Counted from the stretch's first letter, positions 41,714 through 51,383 are shown. The stretch: DNA of 64,000 nucleotides from Paenibacillus mangrovi (GCF_022898935.1 NZ_JALIRP010000005.1:310001-374000); one strand, 5' to 3'. Numbers and translations: made by a program. The notes: generated by a model not told the origin, from the sequence alone.

Positions 41714-42388
41714 TCACCCGAGTTCCAAAGGCAAGAAAGCATAGTCACCATCTCTAACGATCTCACATTTACGAACAGGAATAGGACGTTTAAAAATCGG
41801 ACCATCGATAACCGTCGTATGGAACTCGCCGCCTTCGCCGCAAGGGTCGATACCACGTGCTTGAAGTTCCTCCACATACTCATGGGTTAGAACCCGTCCC
41901 AAATCCTCTTCTTTCATCCCTAATGATAGATTTACCGTAACAAGGATCGTGACAAATCCCAGATTGATAAATTCCCGGACGGCCTCCAGATGATCCATTT
42001 CCCATAGCGGCATCCCCAGCTTTAAGCCGGCATTTTGGGTCACCTTATCATGCCAGCAACCGTGAGCAGGCATGTCTAAATCCCCGGTCACCAATACTCT
42101 AGCGCCCTGATCTTTGGCTTGCTTGAGCAGCCCTATAAAGACGGATTCATAATCTGTCCAGCTTGCTGCTCCTGTATAAACCGGTAAGCCGATTGATTCG
42201 GCTTGGGCGCGAATAAGCTCCGGCGGCATTCCATGCGATCTGGAGCGCTTCCCTTCTTCCTCCAGCATGACAATCAGCCCGATCGCTTCACCAACCTGCA
42301 TGGCCTTATATAAAGCCAGAACGCTATCTTTTCCACCACTAAAAGAAGCAATAAATCTATGCCCGCAGGCTCCGTTTTTCCAATCCAT
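41714..42388 (-). CDS. Dph6-related ATP-pyrophosphatase (diphthine-ammonia-ligase-like)
   Basis: A 224-residue PP-loop enzyme. SGGKDSVLALYKAM at about 14-27 is the ATP-pyrophosphatase loop. Dph6-family marks follow: GLPVYTGAASWTDYESVF, ARVLVTGDLD, HEYVEELQARGIDPCGEGGE and FHTTVIDGPIF. Archaeal and eukaryotic Dph6 amidate diphthine on EF-2; bacteria lack diphthamide, so this paralogue probably forms an amide on another substrate. ATG 42388 is chosen because the upstream frame to 42523 is not family-like and AAAGGAT lies 5' of it. Confidence 0.85.
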   Translation of the reverse strand: MDWKNGACGHRFIASFSGGKDSVLALYKAMQVGEAIGLIVMLEEEGKRSRSHGMPPELIRAQAESIGLPVYTGAASWTDYESVFIGLLKQAKDQGARVLVTGDLDMPAHGCWHDKVTQNAGLKLGMPLWEMDHLEAVREFINLGFVTILVTVNLSLGMKEEDLGRVLTHEYVEELQARGIDPCGEGGEFHTTVIDGPIFKRPIPVRKCEIVRDGDYAFLPLELG

Positions 42389-42551
42389 ATTTCTGCGATC
42401 CCTATCCTTTCGCTTCTGCTGTCCACTTTGGTGTATTGCTTGGTGAACTTCACTCCATACTATAGCGCACTTCTCAACCTCATGCCTATAAACAAAAAGG
42501 AACAGCACGAAGCTGCTCCTCATCCATAATGATATATATTAGCATCTGTTT

Positions 42552-43865
42552 CTAGCTCGATAGATTATTTTGAATCGCTGATACTTTAGATTTACTACGG
42601 GACCATATAACGACTGGTATCAGTAAAAGTGCGAGTCCGCCTCCAGCAAGCGATAGCGCTGCGTAACTGGAACTCGCTACAACCATACCGGAAAGTGCTC
42701 CGCCCGATGCCCCAGCTAGTGCTACTAACACATCGATCGTTCCTTGAGTTTTTGCACGAGTTGTTATATCAGTCGCGTCTACGATAAGTGCAGTCCCACT
42801 AATTAAACCAAGGTTCCAGCCGAGTCCGAGCAGCGCAAGAGCAATGATAAGAACCAGTAAAGAATCCGCAGGCGCTACAGCTGCAACAATACCAGCAAGC
42901 AATAGAGTGCCACCCGAAGCTATTGACATAGCTGCACGACCGATCTTATCAACAAGCATACCTGTAATGAGGGAAGGGAAATACATCGCCCCAATATGGA
43001 TGCCTATGACTAATCCTACATCTCCCATACTATGACCATGGTGCTTCATATGTATTGGCGTCATTGTCATAATTGCGACCATAACGATTTGAGTTAAGAT
43101 CATGACTGTCGCTCCTACAACTAAGCCTCTGTTATTCATTTTATGGGATTTTGTTTGCGTTGCTGTTGGCTGGCTTAGGTCTGATTGTTCTCTAAATACA
43201 GCTTTCGCTACGATGAATGGGTCCGGACGGAGGAAAATCAAAAATACCAAACCTGCGAGGATGAATGCCGCAGCACCTAAAATAAACGGACCCGCAAGGG
43301 CAGGAACACCTATTGAAGTTGCAAATTGACCCATAACACCTACCATGCCCGGACCTGCAACCGCGCCGAAAGTAGTTGAAACCATTGCAATACTAACTGC
43401 TTTAGCCCGCTGAGAAGGCCCAGCTAAATCTGTTCCTGCATAACGTGCTTGTAAGTTCGTAGCCGTGCCTGCACCGTATATAAGAAGCGATACAAACAAA
43501 AGTACAATACTATGATTGACTGCAGCCAATATGACCCCTATTGCACCAACCCCGCCTACCAAGAATCCTGCGGCAAGCCCCAATCGGCGCCCGTATTGTT
43601 GTGAAAAACGCCCAACAAGAAATGCCGCCACAGCAGAACCAAGCGTGAGTAAGGCGGCGGGAACACCTGCCAAACTGTCCGTTCCGAGCATTTCCTGTGC
43701 AAGGAGTGCGCCGACGGTTACTCCAGCAGCAAGGCCTGCACCACCAAAAATTTGTGATATGACTACAATGAGCAGGGAACGCCTATACAATTGTCGCTGC
43801 AGATCTGGGGAATCAACGTAACCTTGAATATAACTGTCTGTTATACTACGGGATTCATGCTGCAT
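42552..43865 (-). CDS. MFS transporter, 12 helices
   Basis: A 437-residue major-facilitator efflux protein. It has the motif-A-like loop VGRFSQQYGRRLGLAAGFLV after helix 2, ARYAGTDLAGPSQRAKAVSI after helix 4, and a second-half repeat GMLVDKIGRAAMSIASGG. The substrate is unknown; a drug or metabolite exporter is likely. AAAGGTGG nine bases before the ATG supports the start. A near-consensus promoter (TTGACA-n17-TATCAT) precedes it, with a short CC-ATGG-rich dyad between promoter and gene that could bind a repressor. Confidence 0.88.
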   Translation of the reverse strand: MQHESRSITDSYIQGYVDSPDLQRQLYRRSLLIVVISQIFGGAGLAAGVTVGALLAQEMLGTDSLAGVPAALLTLGSAVAAFLVGRFSQQYGRRLGLAAGFLVGGVGAIGVILAAVNHSIVLLFVSLLIYGAGTATNLQARYAGTDLAGPSQRAKAVSIAMVSTTFGAVAGPGMVGVMGQFATSIGVPALAGPFILGAAAFILAGLVFLIFLRPDPFIVAKAVFREQSDLSQPTATQTKSHKMNNRGLVVGATVMILTQIVMVAIMTMTPIHMKHHGHSMGDVGLVIGIHIGAMYFPSLITGMLVDKIGRAAMSIASGGTLLLAGIVAAVAPADSLLVLIIALALLGLGWNLGLISGTALIVDATDITTRAKTQGTIDVLVALAGASGGALSGMVVASSSYAALSLAGGGLALLLIPVVIWSRSKSKVSAIQNNLSS

Positions 43866-43925
43866 CGCATCGAACCACCTTTCGATTATAAATTACCTCC
43901 ATGGATGGGGTGACATATTAGAATG

Positions 43926-43954
43926 ATGATAAATTCGCCGTTTCTTCGTGTCAA
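43926..43954 (-). promoter_or_regulatory. SigA-type promoter of the MFS gene
   Basis: On the minus strand TTGACA (43949-43954), a 17-base spacer and TATCAT (43926-43931). The imperfect dyad ACCTCCATGGATGGGGT at about 43895-43911 lies just downstream and may be an operator. Confidence 0.7.
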
Positions 43955-43987
43955 GGTGTTATCGGTGCTAGCTTGGCTCATAAAAAA

Positions 43988-44027
43988 TGCACCTCCAATT
44001 GTTAGTTGTGTCTAACAATTGGGGTGC
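43988..44027 (-). terminator. Strong terminator of the BI-1-like gene
   Basis: A 17-18 bp stem (TGCACC, one bulge, then CCAATTGTTAG with its complement) around a six-base loop, followed by T6 on the minus strand. Confidence 0.88.
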
Positions 44028-44070
44028 AGTTCACTTTCTCGGGCAGCCTTCTTATGGTGTAGGGCTGGGA

Positions 44071-44811
44071 TTAGTCCCGGCTCGCCAGCTTCGAAAGCAG
44101 ACGGATAATCTCGACGTACAGCCATACGAGGGTAACCAACAAACTGAAGCCGCCGTACCACTCCATATATTTCGGTGCGCCCTGCCGTACCCCTTCTTCG
44201 ATAAAATTAAAGTCGAGCACGAAATTCAATGCAGCAATGATAACGATGACAATCGAAATCCCGATCCCGATCGGGGTGCTATCATGCAAATAGGGGACCG
44301 TCACACCGAACAAGCCGAGCACGAAACTAAGCAAGTATACAAGCGCGATTCCGAGCGTAGCAGCGAAAACACCTCGCTTAAAGCCTTCACTCGCTTTGAT
44401 CAATCCGGTCTTGTAAGAGATCAGCATTGCCAAGAATATGCACATGGTCAGTAAGGCTGCCTGCAGGGTAATACCGTAATATAATGATTCGTAAGTAGCC
44501 GATAAAGCCCCTACAAAAAAACCTTCCGCAATCGCATAGATCGGCGCCAAATACGGTGCTGTTGTTGGCTTAAAGCTAATAATCAACGCCAGAACCAAGC
44601 CGCCAATCGCACCTCCGATGATGTACGGGTATATATCGTACCCATTGAAGAACATAGCCCATGATACGACAGCTGCTCCAAGAAGAAACGCAAGCAGCAT
44701 GAACGATTTATTCACCGTTCCCCCGATCGTCATGGTCTCTTGTCCATTGTAATACCCGCTCTTTTCAAACGTTTTTTTGTTAAGTGTCGGATTTCCGCTG
44801 CGACCTATCAA
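44071..44811 (-). CDS. Bax inhibitor-1/YccA-family membrane protein
   Basis: A 246-residue seven-helix protein of the actinobacterial/Firmicute BI-1 branch (long C-terminus). Helices begin at VNKSFMLLAFLLGAAVVSW. The signature end FNFIEEGVRQGAPKYMEWYG is followed by GFSLLVTLVWLYVEIIRLLS. The two conserved acidic residues of the pH-sensitive calcium-leak pore may be among the C-terminal Asp/Glu positions. The homologue YetJ of B. subtilis leaks calcium; the same is inferred here. Monocistronic. Confidence 0.92.
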   Translation of the reverse strand: MIGRSGNPTLNKKTFEKSGYYNGQETMTIGGTVNKSFMLLAFLLGAAVVSWAMFFNGYDIYPYIIGGAIGGLVLALIISFKPTTAPYLAPIYAIAEGFFVGALSATYESLYYGITLQAALLTMCIFLAMLISYKTGLIKASEGFKRGVFAATLGIALVYLLSFVLGLFGVTVPYLHDSTPIGIGISIVIVIIAALNFVLDFNFIEEGVRQGAPKYMEWYGGFSLLVTLVWLYVEIIRLLSKLASRD

Positions 44812-44913
44812 ATCAATTGCCTCCCCAACTTTTTATTTTCATTCTATCATATGTTGGGAAATTTTAGGGTATACAAAATTATTATTCTATTACGAATCGT
44901 TAGCATCAATGCT

Positions 44914-46014
44914 TTATTTCTTTAATTCAATCACGATGTCATCTAATGTATATTCTTCTTTACCTTTACCCGATTTTTGAGGAATTGGAATTTCTTTCGA
45001 TCCATCTTCTGTTATTTCAACCCCACCATGATTATCAGCAGTATGCTCATATAAAGAAAGATGCGGAGTTATGATGAGCTTCGTTGCTTTCGGGTCAAGT
45101 TTTTCGAAAGTATTGCTAAGGTGTATGTTATAGCCCTCGCTATCGTCTCCAAATCCTCCATTATCTTTACCGGCGTAATGATTGCCTATGTCATCTTTAA
45201 TTTCGAGAGAAACATCGACGCCGCCCCATTTATTTCTTACCTTCTCGCTAACCACTTGGTCATAATACACGATAAAGGACATCGGTGTGACGGATATTTT
45301 ATCGATATTCACGGATACTCCATCATGGTCCACACGACGATTAATCAATTGCGTATCGCTTTCCGTTGCCTTTAATGCAAGCGCAAAATTCCAATTTCCT
45401 GTTATTTTTTCATTGCTATCTTGAATCGTGATACTCTCGATGTTCCATTTTAATTCTACTTTGTCTTTTTCCTTAGGATGAAATCCGGATCCCGTGATTA
45501 GCCCGACATAATGATTTTGATCCACTTTCGTAATTTGATTGCTGCCTGCCATCCCTTCTGCGCCTTTAATATCTAGAAACCCTTGGATGATCGGGTCAGC
45601 ACCTAAATCTTTATTACTTTCTATTGAATAGGTTAAGGATACCGTCTCACCGTCGAAAATCGCATCATTGATGGTGACTTTAATGCCATTGCTCTCTTGT
45701 GACATGTTGATCGTGCTAGAATACTCCTTATAATCCTGATACACACCAGTTCCAAGATCCAAATATCTAAAAATATTTCCGATGATCGGAATGCTGCTCG
45801 CATAAGCAGGGAACGTTGCTCCGAGCGCTGCAGTCGATATCCCAGCTACGAGGGCTGCAGCCACAATACCTTTTTTCCACAGTTTTTTCTTCCGATGTAT
45901 GGATTCTTTTACTGCTTTTTTGACTCTAGCCCGTTCGAATTCACTGACCTTCATTTCCTCAAATTCATTGTCACCCATGTCCACATCGTTCAATAGTTCA
46001 TAAATATCCTTCAT
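44914..46014 (-). CDS. DUF4179-domain anti-sigma factor
   Basis: A 366-residue single-pass protein. The N-terminal cytoplasmic part (1-45) ends in the basic KKAVKESIHRKKKLWKK. One helix (GIVAAALVAGISTAALGATF, about 48-67) and the start of DUF4179 follow (PIIGNIFRYLDLGTGVYQDY). The extracellular region (about 70-366) is rich in beta-strands. It overlaps the preceding ECF sigma gene by four bases. It should hold that sigma factor at the membrane and release it when the extracellular domain meets an envelope stress. Confidence 0.9.
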   Translation of the reverse strand: MKDIYELLNDVDMGDNEFEEMKVSEFERARVKKAVKESIHRKKKLWKKGIVAAALVAGISTAALGATFPAYASSIPIIGNIFRYLDLGTGVYQDYKEYSSTINMSQESNGIKVTINDAIFDGETVSLTYSIESNKDLGADPIIQGFLDIKGAEGMAGSNQITKVDQNHYVGLITGSGFHPKEKDKVELKWNIESITIQDSNEKITGNWNFALALKATESDTQLINRRVDHDGVSVNIDKISVTPMSFIVYYDQVVSEKVRNKWGGVDVSLEIKDDIGNHYAGKDNGGFGDDSEGYNIHLSNTFEKLDPKATKLIITPHLSLYEHTADNHGGVEITEDGSKEIPIPQKSGKGKEEYTLDDIVIELKK

Positions 46015-46580
46015 AGTACCTGACCTCCCATATTTAGATCCATAGCTTTGGTATAAAGCCTCTTTTTCCCTCGATAAATTCGATTGTCGATCGCCGCTCG
46101 GGTCAAACCGAGTTTTTGCGAGATATCCTCCGTCTTTAAACCTAAGAAGAACTTCATGATAAAAATATCCCGATCTACCGGTTCCAGCTGATTGATGAGA
46201 TGAATAAGTTCCCTCTGGTCCTCCCTTAAGATAAGCTCATCTTCTGCAGATCTTTCGGGTATGAAATCCAAGTCATCATTCGTGATAAAATCCGTCTTTG
46301 TCCGATTCTTTCTGTAGTAATCAATAGCCTTAAACTTTGCGATCGCATAAATCCACTTCTTGAAATCCGCCGCATCTCCGCTAAATTTTTTCGCATTGTT
46401 CCATATGGTAAGAAAAATATCATTAATACATTCTTCGATGATTCCATCGTTCTTAAGAGGGGAGAGAACTTTGTAAGTTGTCCCTTTGATTAGCGGTAAA
46501 TATGTATCAATTACGAATTCCAATGCGTCTTCTTTTTTTCGCTGCAATCGCTGTATAAAGTTATTTTCATTGGATCTCAT
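46011..46580 (-). CDS. ECF-type RNA polymerase sigma factor
   Basis: A 189-residue sigma-70 family factor: region 2 at about 15-85 (IEECINDIFLTIWNNAKKFS, WIYAIAKFKAIDYYRK) and region 4 at about 125-180 (QLEPVDRDIFIMKFFLGLKT then EDISQKLGLTRAAIDNRIYR). AAGGGAGTGATG before ATG 46580 fixes the start. It is coupled to a DUF4179 anti-sigma gene. The target regulon is unknown, and I could not find a repeated promoter motif in the window. Confidence 0.92.
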   Translation of the reverse strand: MRSNENNFIQRLQRKKEDALEFVIDTYLPLIKGTTYKVLSPLKNDGIIEECINDIFLTIWNNAKKFSGDAADFKKWIYAIAKFKAIDYYRKNRTKTDFITNDDLDFIPERSAEDELILREDQRELIHLINQLEPVDRDIFIMKFFLGLKTEDISQKLGLTRAAIDNRIYRGKKRLYTKAMDLNMGGQVL

Positions 46581-46670
46581 GTACATCACTCCCTTTGTTA
46601 TCATACCTTTTATACTCTAAACAACGAATCGAAAATCTTTTTCTCTCACGTACACTTGATTTTCTTGCAC

Positions 46671-46791
46671 AAAAAAGCGCCAAGAACATTGGACTGTTCT
46701 TTGACGCTCCCTTTGATATGAGTTTGTGTTTGCTTTGCAGACAGAGCAAAACGGCCTTTCACCCCATGGAATTCGGGAGGAAGGCCGTTTT
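46671..46791 (-). terminator. Two hairpins after mqo
   Basis: The hairpin AAAACGGCCTT/AAGGCCGTTTT (46748-46758 with 46781-46791) lies directly behind the mqo stop. A second hairpin (GCGCCAAGAAC with GTTCTTTGACGC, 46677-46707) is followed by T6 on the minus strand. The second is probably the true terminator on this strand. Confidence 0.75.
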
Positions 46792-46807
46792 ATTATTTTT
46801 ATACTGT

Positions 46808-48310
46808 CTACATGACCGATTTCAGTGCACTATTAAGACCAAGCGTTCTCGCTGTTGATGTGTGAATTTTATGGATAAGCTCTGGGTTTTCCACCAGTGA
46901 CATGCCATAAGAAGGAACCATTTCTTTTATTTTGGGTTCCCACGCTTTTAGATGCTCAGGGAAGCATTTTTCGATGATCTCAAGCATGACGGAAACGGCA
47001 GTAGAAGCACCCGGAGAAGCGCCAAGTAGTGCTGCGATCGATCCATCTGCGGCAGTAACAACTTCTGTACCAAATTGAAGCGTTCCTTTACCGCCGGCAG
47101 CCGTATCTTTGATCACTTGCACACGCTGGCCGGCCACCAATAGATCCCAATCCTCGCTTTTGGCGTTCGGGATAAACTCTCGGAGCTCTTCCATACGCTT
47201 TTCTTTTGATAACATCACTTGCTGGACCAGGTATTTTGTCAATGAAAGGTTTTTTGCACCTGCCGCGAGCATCGTTAACACGTTATTCGGTTTTACAGAA
47301 CCTAACAGATCAAACATGGAGCCGGTTTTCAAGAACTTTGGTGAGAAGCCGGCAAACGGTCCAAAGAGCAGCGATTTTTTATTCTCGATAAATCTTGTGT
47401 CCAGATGCGGAACAGACATAGGAGGTGCACCAACCTTAGCTTTACCGTAAACTTTGGCGTGATGCTGTGCTACAACTTCCGGATTATTGCAGACCATAAA
47501 TAGTCCACTGATTGGGAATCCTCCAATATGTTTGCTTTCAGGAATTCCGGATTTTTGAAGCAAAGGAAGACTTCCTCCTCCTCCGCCAATAAAGACGAAT
47601 TTTGCAGTATGGCGTTCGACCTTACCGCTATCGAGATTCCGTGTCTTCAATTCCCATGCGCCATCGCTAGTACGTTTAATATCATCTACACTATGCTTGT
47701 AATGGATATCGACGTTTTTCTTCTTTAAGTGGTCGAACAATATGCGCGTTAAAGCACCAAAGTTGACGTCCGTTCCAGAGTCCATTTTTGTAGCTGCTAT
47801 AGGTTCATTCGATCTCCGGTCTTTCATAATCAGCGGAATCCATTCCATCAGCTTTTTCGGGTCATCGGAAAATTCCATCCCTTGAAACAGAGGATTGTTT
47901 GACATCGTTTCAACACGTTTTTTCAAAAACGCTACATCTTGTTCCCCTTGTACCAAGCTCATATGAGGCAATGGCATGATAAAGTCTTGCGGGTTACGAA
48001 TCAGATTGCTGTTTACAAGATAAGACCAAAACTGCATTGAAACTTGAAAATGTTCATTAACGGTTATCGCTTTGCTAATATCGATGGATCCGTCCGGTTT
48101 TTCGGTTGTATAGTTAAGCTCGCACAGAGCAGCATGCCCCGTACCCGCATTATTCAACTCGTTAGAGCTTTCCTCTCCTGAGCTTGATAGCTTCTCAAAC
48201 ACTGTGATTTTCCAGTCCGGTACTAATTCTTTCAACAGTGTCCCCAAAGTCGCACTCATGATTCCGGCACCAATTAAGATAACGTCTGTTTCGGTTTGTC
48301 TGTCGCTCAT
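46808..48310 (-). CDS. mqo: Malate:quinone oxidoreductase
   Basis: A 500-residue FAD-dependent peripheral membrane enzyme of the citric-acid cycle; it oxidises malate to oxaloacetate and reduces quinone. The FAD motif [18 protein letters not shown] lies at 9-26. The family continues with [20 protein letters not shown] then [35 protein letters not shown] and a [17 protein letters not shown]-terminal block. Length and motif order match the family. It is monocistronic. Confidence 0.97.
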   Translation of the reverse strand: MSDRQTETDVILIGAGIMSATLGTLLKELVPDWKITVFEKLSSSGEESSNELNNAGTGHAALCELNYTTEKPDGSIDISKAITVNEHFQVSMQFWSYLVNSNLIRNPQDFIMPLPHMSLVQGEQDVAFLKKRVETMSNNPLFQGMEFSDDPKKLMEWIPLIMKDRRSNEPIAATKMDSGTDVNFGALTRILFDHLKKKNVDIHYKHSVDDIKRTSDGAWELKTRNLDSGKVERHTAKFVFIGGGGGSLPLLQKSGIPESKHIGGFPISGLFMVCNNPEVVAQHHAKVYGKAKVGAPPMSVPHLDTRFIENKKSLLFGPFAGFSPKFLKTGSMFDLLGSVKPNNVLTMLAAGAKNLSLTKYLVQQVMLSKEKRMEELREFIPNAKSEDWDLLVAGQRVQVIKDTAAGGKGTLQFGTEVVTAADGSIAALLGASPGASTAVSVMLEIIEKCFPEHLKAWEPKIKEMVPSYGMSLVENPELIHKIHTSTARTLGLNSALKSVM

Positions 48311-48548
48311 TTTTAACCGCCCTTACACGCTAGTATTTGAAGAAAAGGATGTAGGCGCTCTCACAGTAAGCCAGACTGCGACCTGGTCACACACCTTTTC
48401 TGAATGAATTATCACCTGATCTTAGTATATCACTATTTTATTGACTATTAAATAATTGTTAAATGCAATTTAAAAGCTGGTAAAAGAATCTGAAATAATA
48501 AATCACCAACCCCTCATGGAATTGGTGATTTTAATTCACTCCTGTCGC
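48311..48548. other. Intergenic region upstream of mqo
   Basis: It must hold the mqo promoter; TATACT (minus strand, near 48424) is a plausible -10 but its -35 is poor. The bidirectional terminator at 48501-48530 lies at its right side. I see nothing else. Confidence 0.4.
48501..48530. terminator. Terminator of the ABC-exporter operon
   Basis: 9-bp perfect stem AATCACCAA/TTGGTGATT with a 12-base loop, followed on the minus strand by TATTATTTC and on the plus strand by TTAATT. Confidence 0.8.
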
Positions 48549-48722
48549 TTACCGCTTATTCCTCGTGAACAATAACCCGAATGCAGACAGGATACCTAAT
48601 CCGGCCGCACCATACAGGTTGATGAGTACTTCACTCTTCCCTGTTCCCCAATACAGTAGTCCGTTGAATACCAACGTAGCGATACAAAACAAAATCACCC
48701 ATTTTAACACTTGATTCTTCAT
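48549..48722 (-). CDS. Small 57-residue membrane protein
   Basis: A short gene of 58 codons, MKNQVLKWVILFCIATLVFN onward, ending RNKR. It has two predicted helices (about 7-24 and 33-52: INLYGAAGLGILSAFGLLF) and positive ends. GGGAGGAGAGG lies eight bases or so before the ATG, an excellent ribosome site. It follows the ABC-2 permease stop by 24 bases and precedes the terminator, so it is the last gene of the exporter operon. I know no family name; a small subunit or stabiliser of the exporter is an inference. Confidence 0.7.
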   Translation of the reverse strand: MKNQVLKWVILFCIATLVFNGLLYWGTGKSEVLINLYGAAGLGILSAFGLLFTRNKR

Positions 48723-48746
48723 CCTGATCCTCTCCTCCCGCTTCCG

Positions 48747-49451
48747 TTACTTGAGTACGTCAATATGCTCGATATTGCGGATCGACATGTACGCGACAGC
48801 CGCACCGAGGAGTGCCAGACCAATCGGTACCGCAATGATGGAGTATAAGCTGAAGCCGTCGACGCTCTGGCAGACGAGCGCCACGACGATGAGCGACGAC
48901 ACGATGGTGGCCACGCCGGAATGATTACGCATGCCAAAGTACAGCGGAATCAGGCTTAAGAAGCTAGTTGCCAGCGCGCTCATGACGATCTTCAGCAGCG
49001 ATGTGGCTGCAACGGACCACGTGAGCGGCCCCGGAATAACGGATGCAAACAGATTAAATACATAAAATCCAACGCCAACAAACAGGTTCGCCACAATATC
49101 CGCAGCTAGCGTAAACAGCACGACGACGAGCAGCTTGGCCGCGATGAGCTTTTTGCGATTGATCGGGTACATGAACAGCACCGTGATCGATTTGTTGCGG
49201 AACTCGTCAATGACGAGCCGTGAAATGAGCACCGACGCGAACACGATATACGTCCCCCGAACGAGCGTATCGATGACGAAGAACGCCATGTCGTAGCTCG
49301 TAAAAGGGATCCCCTGTTTAATTTCCTCGATACTGCTGATCAAGCAGATTAAACCTAAAATCACGACACCCGCAATCATCGCCGCCCGAATATAAGACCC
49401 TATACGAAACTTGCGCATTTCGAGCTTCATGAGCTTAAGCAACGAGGCCAC
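48747..49451 (-). CDS. ABC-2-type permease of a BcrB/YcbO-like exporter
   Basis: A 234-residue six-helix permease. It starts LLKLMKLEMRKFRIGSYIRA, the short cytoplasmic lead of lantibiotic/bacitracin permeases, and has VIDEFRNKSITVLFMYPINR then KKLIAAKLLVV in the coupling region. It overlaps the ATPase gene by 17 bases. Together they should pump out or remodel the site of an antimicrobial peptide. Confidence 0.9.
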   Translation of the reverse strand: MASLLKLMKLEMRKFRIGSYIRAAMIAGVVILGLICLISSIEEIKQGIPFTSYDMAFFVIDTLVRGTYIVFASVLISRLVIDEFRNKSITVLFMYPINRKKLIAAKLLVVVLFTLAADIVANLFVGVGFYVFNLFASVIPGPLTWSVAATSLLKIVMSALATSFLSLIPLYFGMRNHSGVATIVSSLIVVALVCQSVDGFSLYSIIAVPIGLALLGAAVAYMSIRNIEHIDVLK

Positions 49452-50358
49452 CCCCGTTCAGGATGGACAGGAAATAATCCTCGAGCGACCCTTTTTTCTT
49501 ATGAACCGCCTCGATCGCGACATCGTGCATGACCAATACCTTCATCAGCTCGTTTTGCGGAATGCTGCAGTCATAAATACGGATTTGTCCTTCGTCGTTG
49601 ACGCGAACATTGGTTATATGTAAATAGTTTTCAAGCACGTAAACCGCTTTACTGCTTTCGTTTGTCGTGATTTCGATATATTCCGTAGTTAGTTTGGCGA
49701 TATGTTCCATCGAAACCTCCTGCAGTAGCTTGCCGTCGTTCATAACGGCGATCGTGTCGGCGATCAGCTCGATTTCCCCAAGAATATGGCTCGATATGAG
49801 AATCGTGATTCCATATTGCTTGCTCAGCATTTTGAACAGATCGCGAAGCTCCTTAATGCCTAACGGATCGAGACCGTTAATCGGCTCATCGAGAATAAGC
49901 AGCTCCGGTTTCGTCGTGATCGCTCGGGCGATGCCAAGCCGTTGCTTCATCCCCAGTGAAAACTCCTTCACTAGCTTGCCGTCGATCCCCTTCAAATTCA
50001 CCAGCTCAAGCGCCTCATCGATCGACTTTTTGTTATGATAGCCCATGTATTCAGTGTGCAGTTCCAAATTTTCGCGGGCCGTCAGCTTTTCGTAAAAAAT
50101 CGGGTTTTCGATGATCGTGCCCATTCGCCCCAGCTGCCGGTACGACGTATCGGTCAGCCGTTCGCCGAAAATTTCGATTTCGCCCGCCGTCGGCTTCACC
50201 AGGCCCGTGATCATTTTCATGACCGTTGTTTTGCCTGCTCCGTTCGGTCCAAGCATGCCGTATATTTCGCCTTGCTTAATGTTCATATTGACGTTCGAGA
50301 CAACTTCCTTGCCCCTGTATGCCCGGGTCAGCTGCTTCGTTCTTACGATATGCGTCAT
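49435..50358 (-). CDS. ABC exporter ATPase, BcrA/YcbN-like
   Basis: A 307-residue ATPase with Walker A GPNGAGKTT (37-45), signature SLGMKQRLGIARAI, Walker B LLILDEPINGLDP and switch ISSHILGEIE. The C-terminal 90 residues are the bacitracin-transporter extension (MHDVAIEAVHKKKGSLEDYF). The length is that of B. subtilis YcbN. It is encoded downstream of a kinase/regulator pair on the same strand, in the order YcbL-YcbM-YcbN-YcbO. Confidence 0.93.
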   Translation of the reverse strand: MTHIVRTKQLTRAYRGKEVVSNVNMNIKQGEIYGMLGPNGAGKTTVMKMITGLVKPTAGEIEIFGERLTDTSYRQLGRMGTIIENPIFYEKLTARENLELHTEYMGYHNKKSIDEALELVNLKGIDGKLVKEFSLGMKQRLGIARAITTKPELLILDEPINGLDPLGIKELRDLFKMLSKQYGITILISSHILGEIELIADTIAVMNDGKLLQEVSMEHIAKLTTEYIEITTNESSKAVYVLENYLHITNVRVNDEGQIRIYDCSIPQNELMKVLVMHDVAIEAVHKKKGSLEDYFLSILNGGGLVA

Positions 50359-50441
50359 TGCTCGATGCCTCCTCTATTGATTACAAGCTTTATTGTAAGC
50401 ATCGAATTTTGCTTTTTTCTTACCCGATTCTTACTTATTTC

Positions 50442-51383
50442 TTAAGCCGTGAAGGCGATTCGTTTCAGCTTGATGCTAAACACTGTTTTTTCGTACGGCC
50501 TGCTATGGATGCGGATCGTCCCTTCTTGCGCTTCGACCAGCCTTTTCGTAATCGTCAGCCCGAGACCACTGCCCTGATACGATTTGTTGCGGGAGTCCTC
50601 CAGTGTGTACATCCGCTCGAACACCTGGTCCTGATGCAGCTCGTCGATCCCTTTGCCCCGATCCCATACGTCCACGTACACAAACTCGTCGTCGCCCCGC
50701 AATGTTAATCCGACCGTCATTCCCTCCCCGCCATGCTGAATCGCATTAGCGATTAAATTGTTCAGGATGCGGTCCAGCGCTTCTTCGTTCCCCCACGCAA
50801 GCAGAGGCTTGTCCGGAATCTCGATTGCGACTTCGAAGCCTTTGGCCGTCAGCGTGTCGTAGAAAGCCAGCATATTCTTCCCGCAAATATCGTTCATATG
50901 AATCCGGGATAGCGGAATCGGCTTGTCCCCTGACTCGAGTCTCGCCAAATCGAAAAATTGGCGAATCAGCTCCAGCACCTCGTTTGCCTTGGCGTGTACC
51001 TTAGACAACAGAACCTTTCTTTCTTCCGCGTTCATATCCGGATCCAGATTGATCGTTTCGATATAACCAAGCACGACGGTAAGCGGCGTCTTCAAATCAT
51101 GCGAAATGTTCGAGATCATTTTCCGCATCGACTGCTCCATCTTCAGGAAATTTGCCGCCCTTTGCTGGTTATACTCTAGCAAATGGTTGATTTCGATCAA
51201 GACTGGTATCAATGCAGGGTCGTCCGTAAAAACGAGCAGCTTCTCGCTTGTGCCGCCTGCGATAATTTCATTTAATTTGTTATGTATTTGCTCCAAGTTG
51301 AAGCTTCTTGTCCGATAGGCACGATATTGAATCGCAATCACTACAATCAAAATGACGACGAGCACAGCTAGCGCGATCACCAT
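50442..51383 (-). CDS. Sensor histidine kinase, YcbM-like
   Basis: A 313-residue kinase with a single N-terminal helix (MVIALAVLVVILIVVIAIQY) and no extracellular domain. A short coiled segment precedes HisKA with NISHDLKTPLTVVLGYIETI at about 113-132, then HATPase with NNLIANAIQHGG, DRGKGI and GSGLGLTI. Lack of a sensor domain suggests it reads the state of the neighbouring exporter, as BceS-type kinases do. GGGAAGGACAATGAT precedes ATG 51383, one base after the regulator stop; the longer upstream frame is inside the regulator gene. Confidence 0.9.
   Translation of the reverse strand: MVIALAVLVVILIVVIAIQYRAYRTRSFNLEQIHNKLNEIIAGGTSEKLLVFTDDPALIPVLIEINHLLEYNQQRAANFLKMEQSMRKMISNISHDLKTPLTVVLGYIETINLDPDMNAEERKVLLSKVHAKANEVLELIRQFFDLARLESGDKPIPLSRIHMNDICGKNMLAFYDTLTAKGFEVAIEIPDKPLLAWGNEEALDRILNNLIANAIQHGGEGMTVGLTLRGDDEFVYVDVWDRGKGIDELHQDQVFERMYTLEDSRNKSYQGSGLGLTITKRLVEAQEGTIRIHSRPYEKTVFSIKLKRIAFTA

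Noticed and set aside
46748..46791. Plus-strand terminator before mqo
   Set aside because: The hairpin has a good T-run in the plus direction, but no plus-strand gene lies upstream; it is treated as part of the mqo 3' end.
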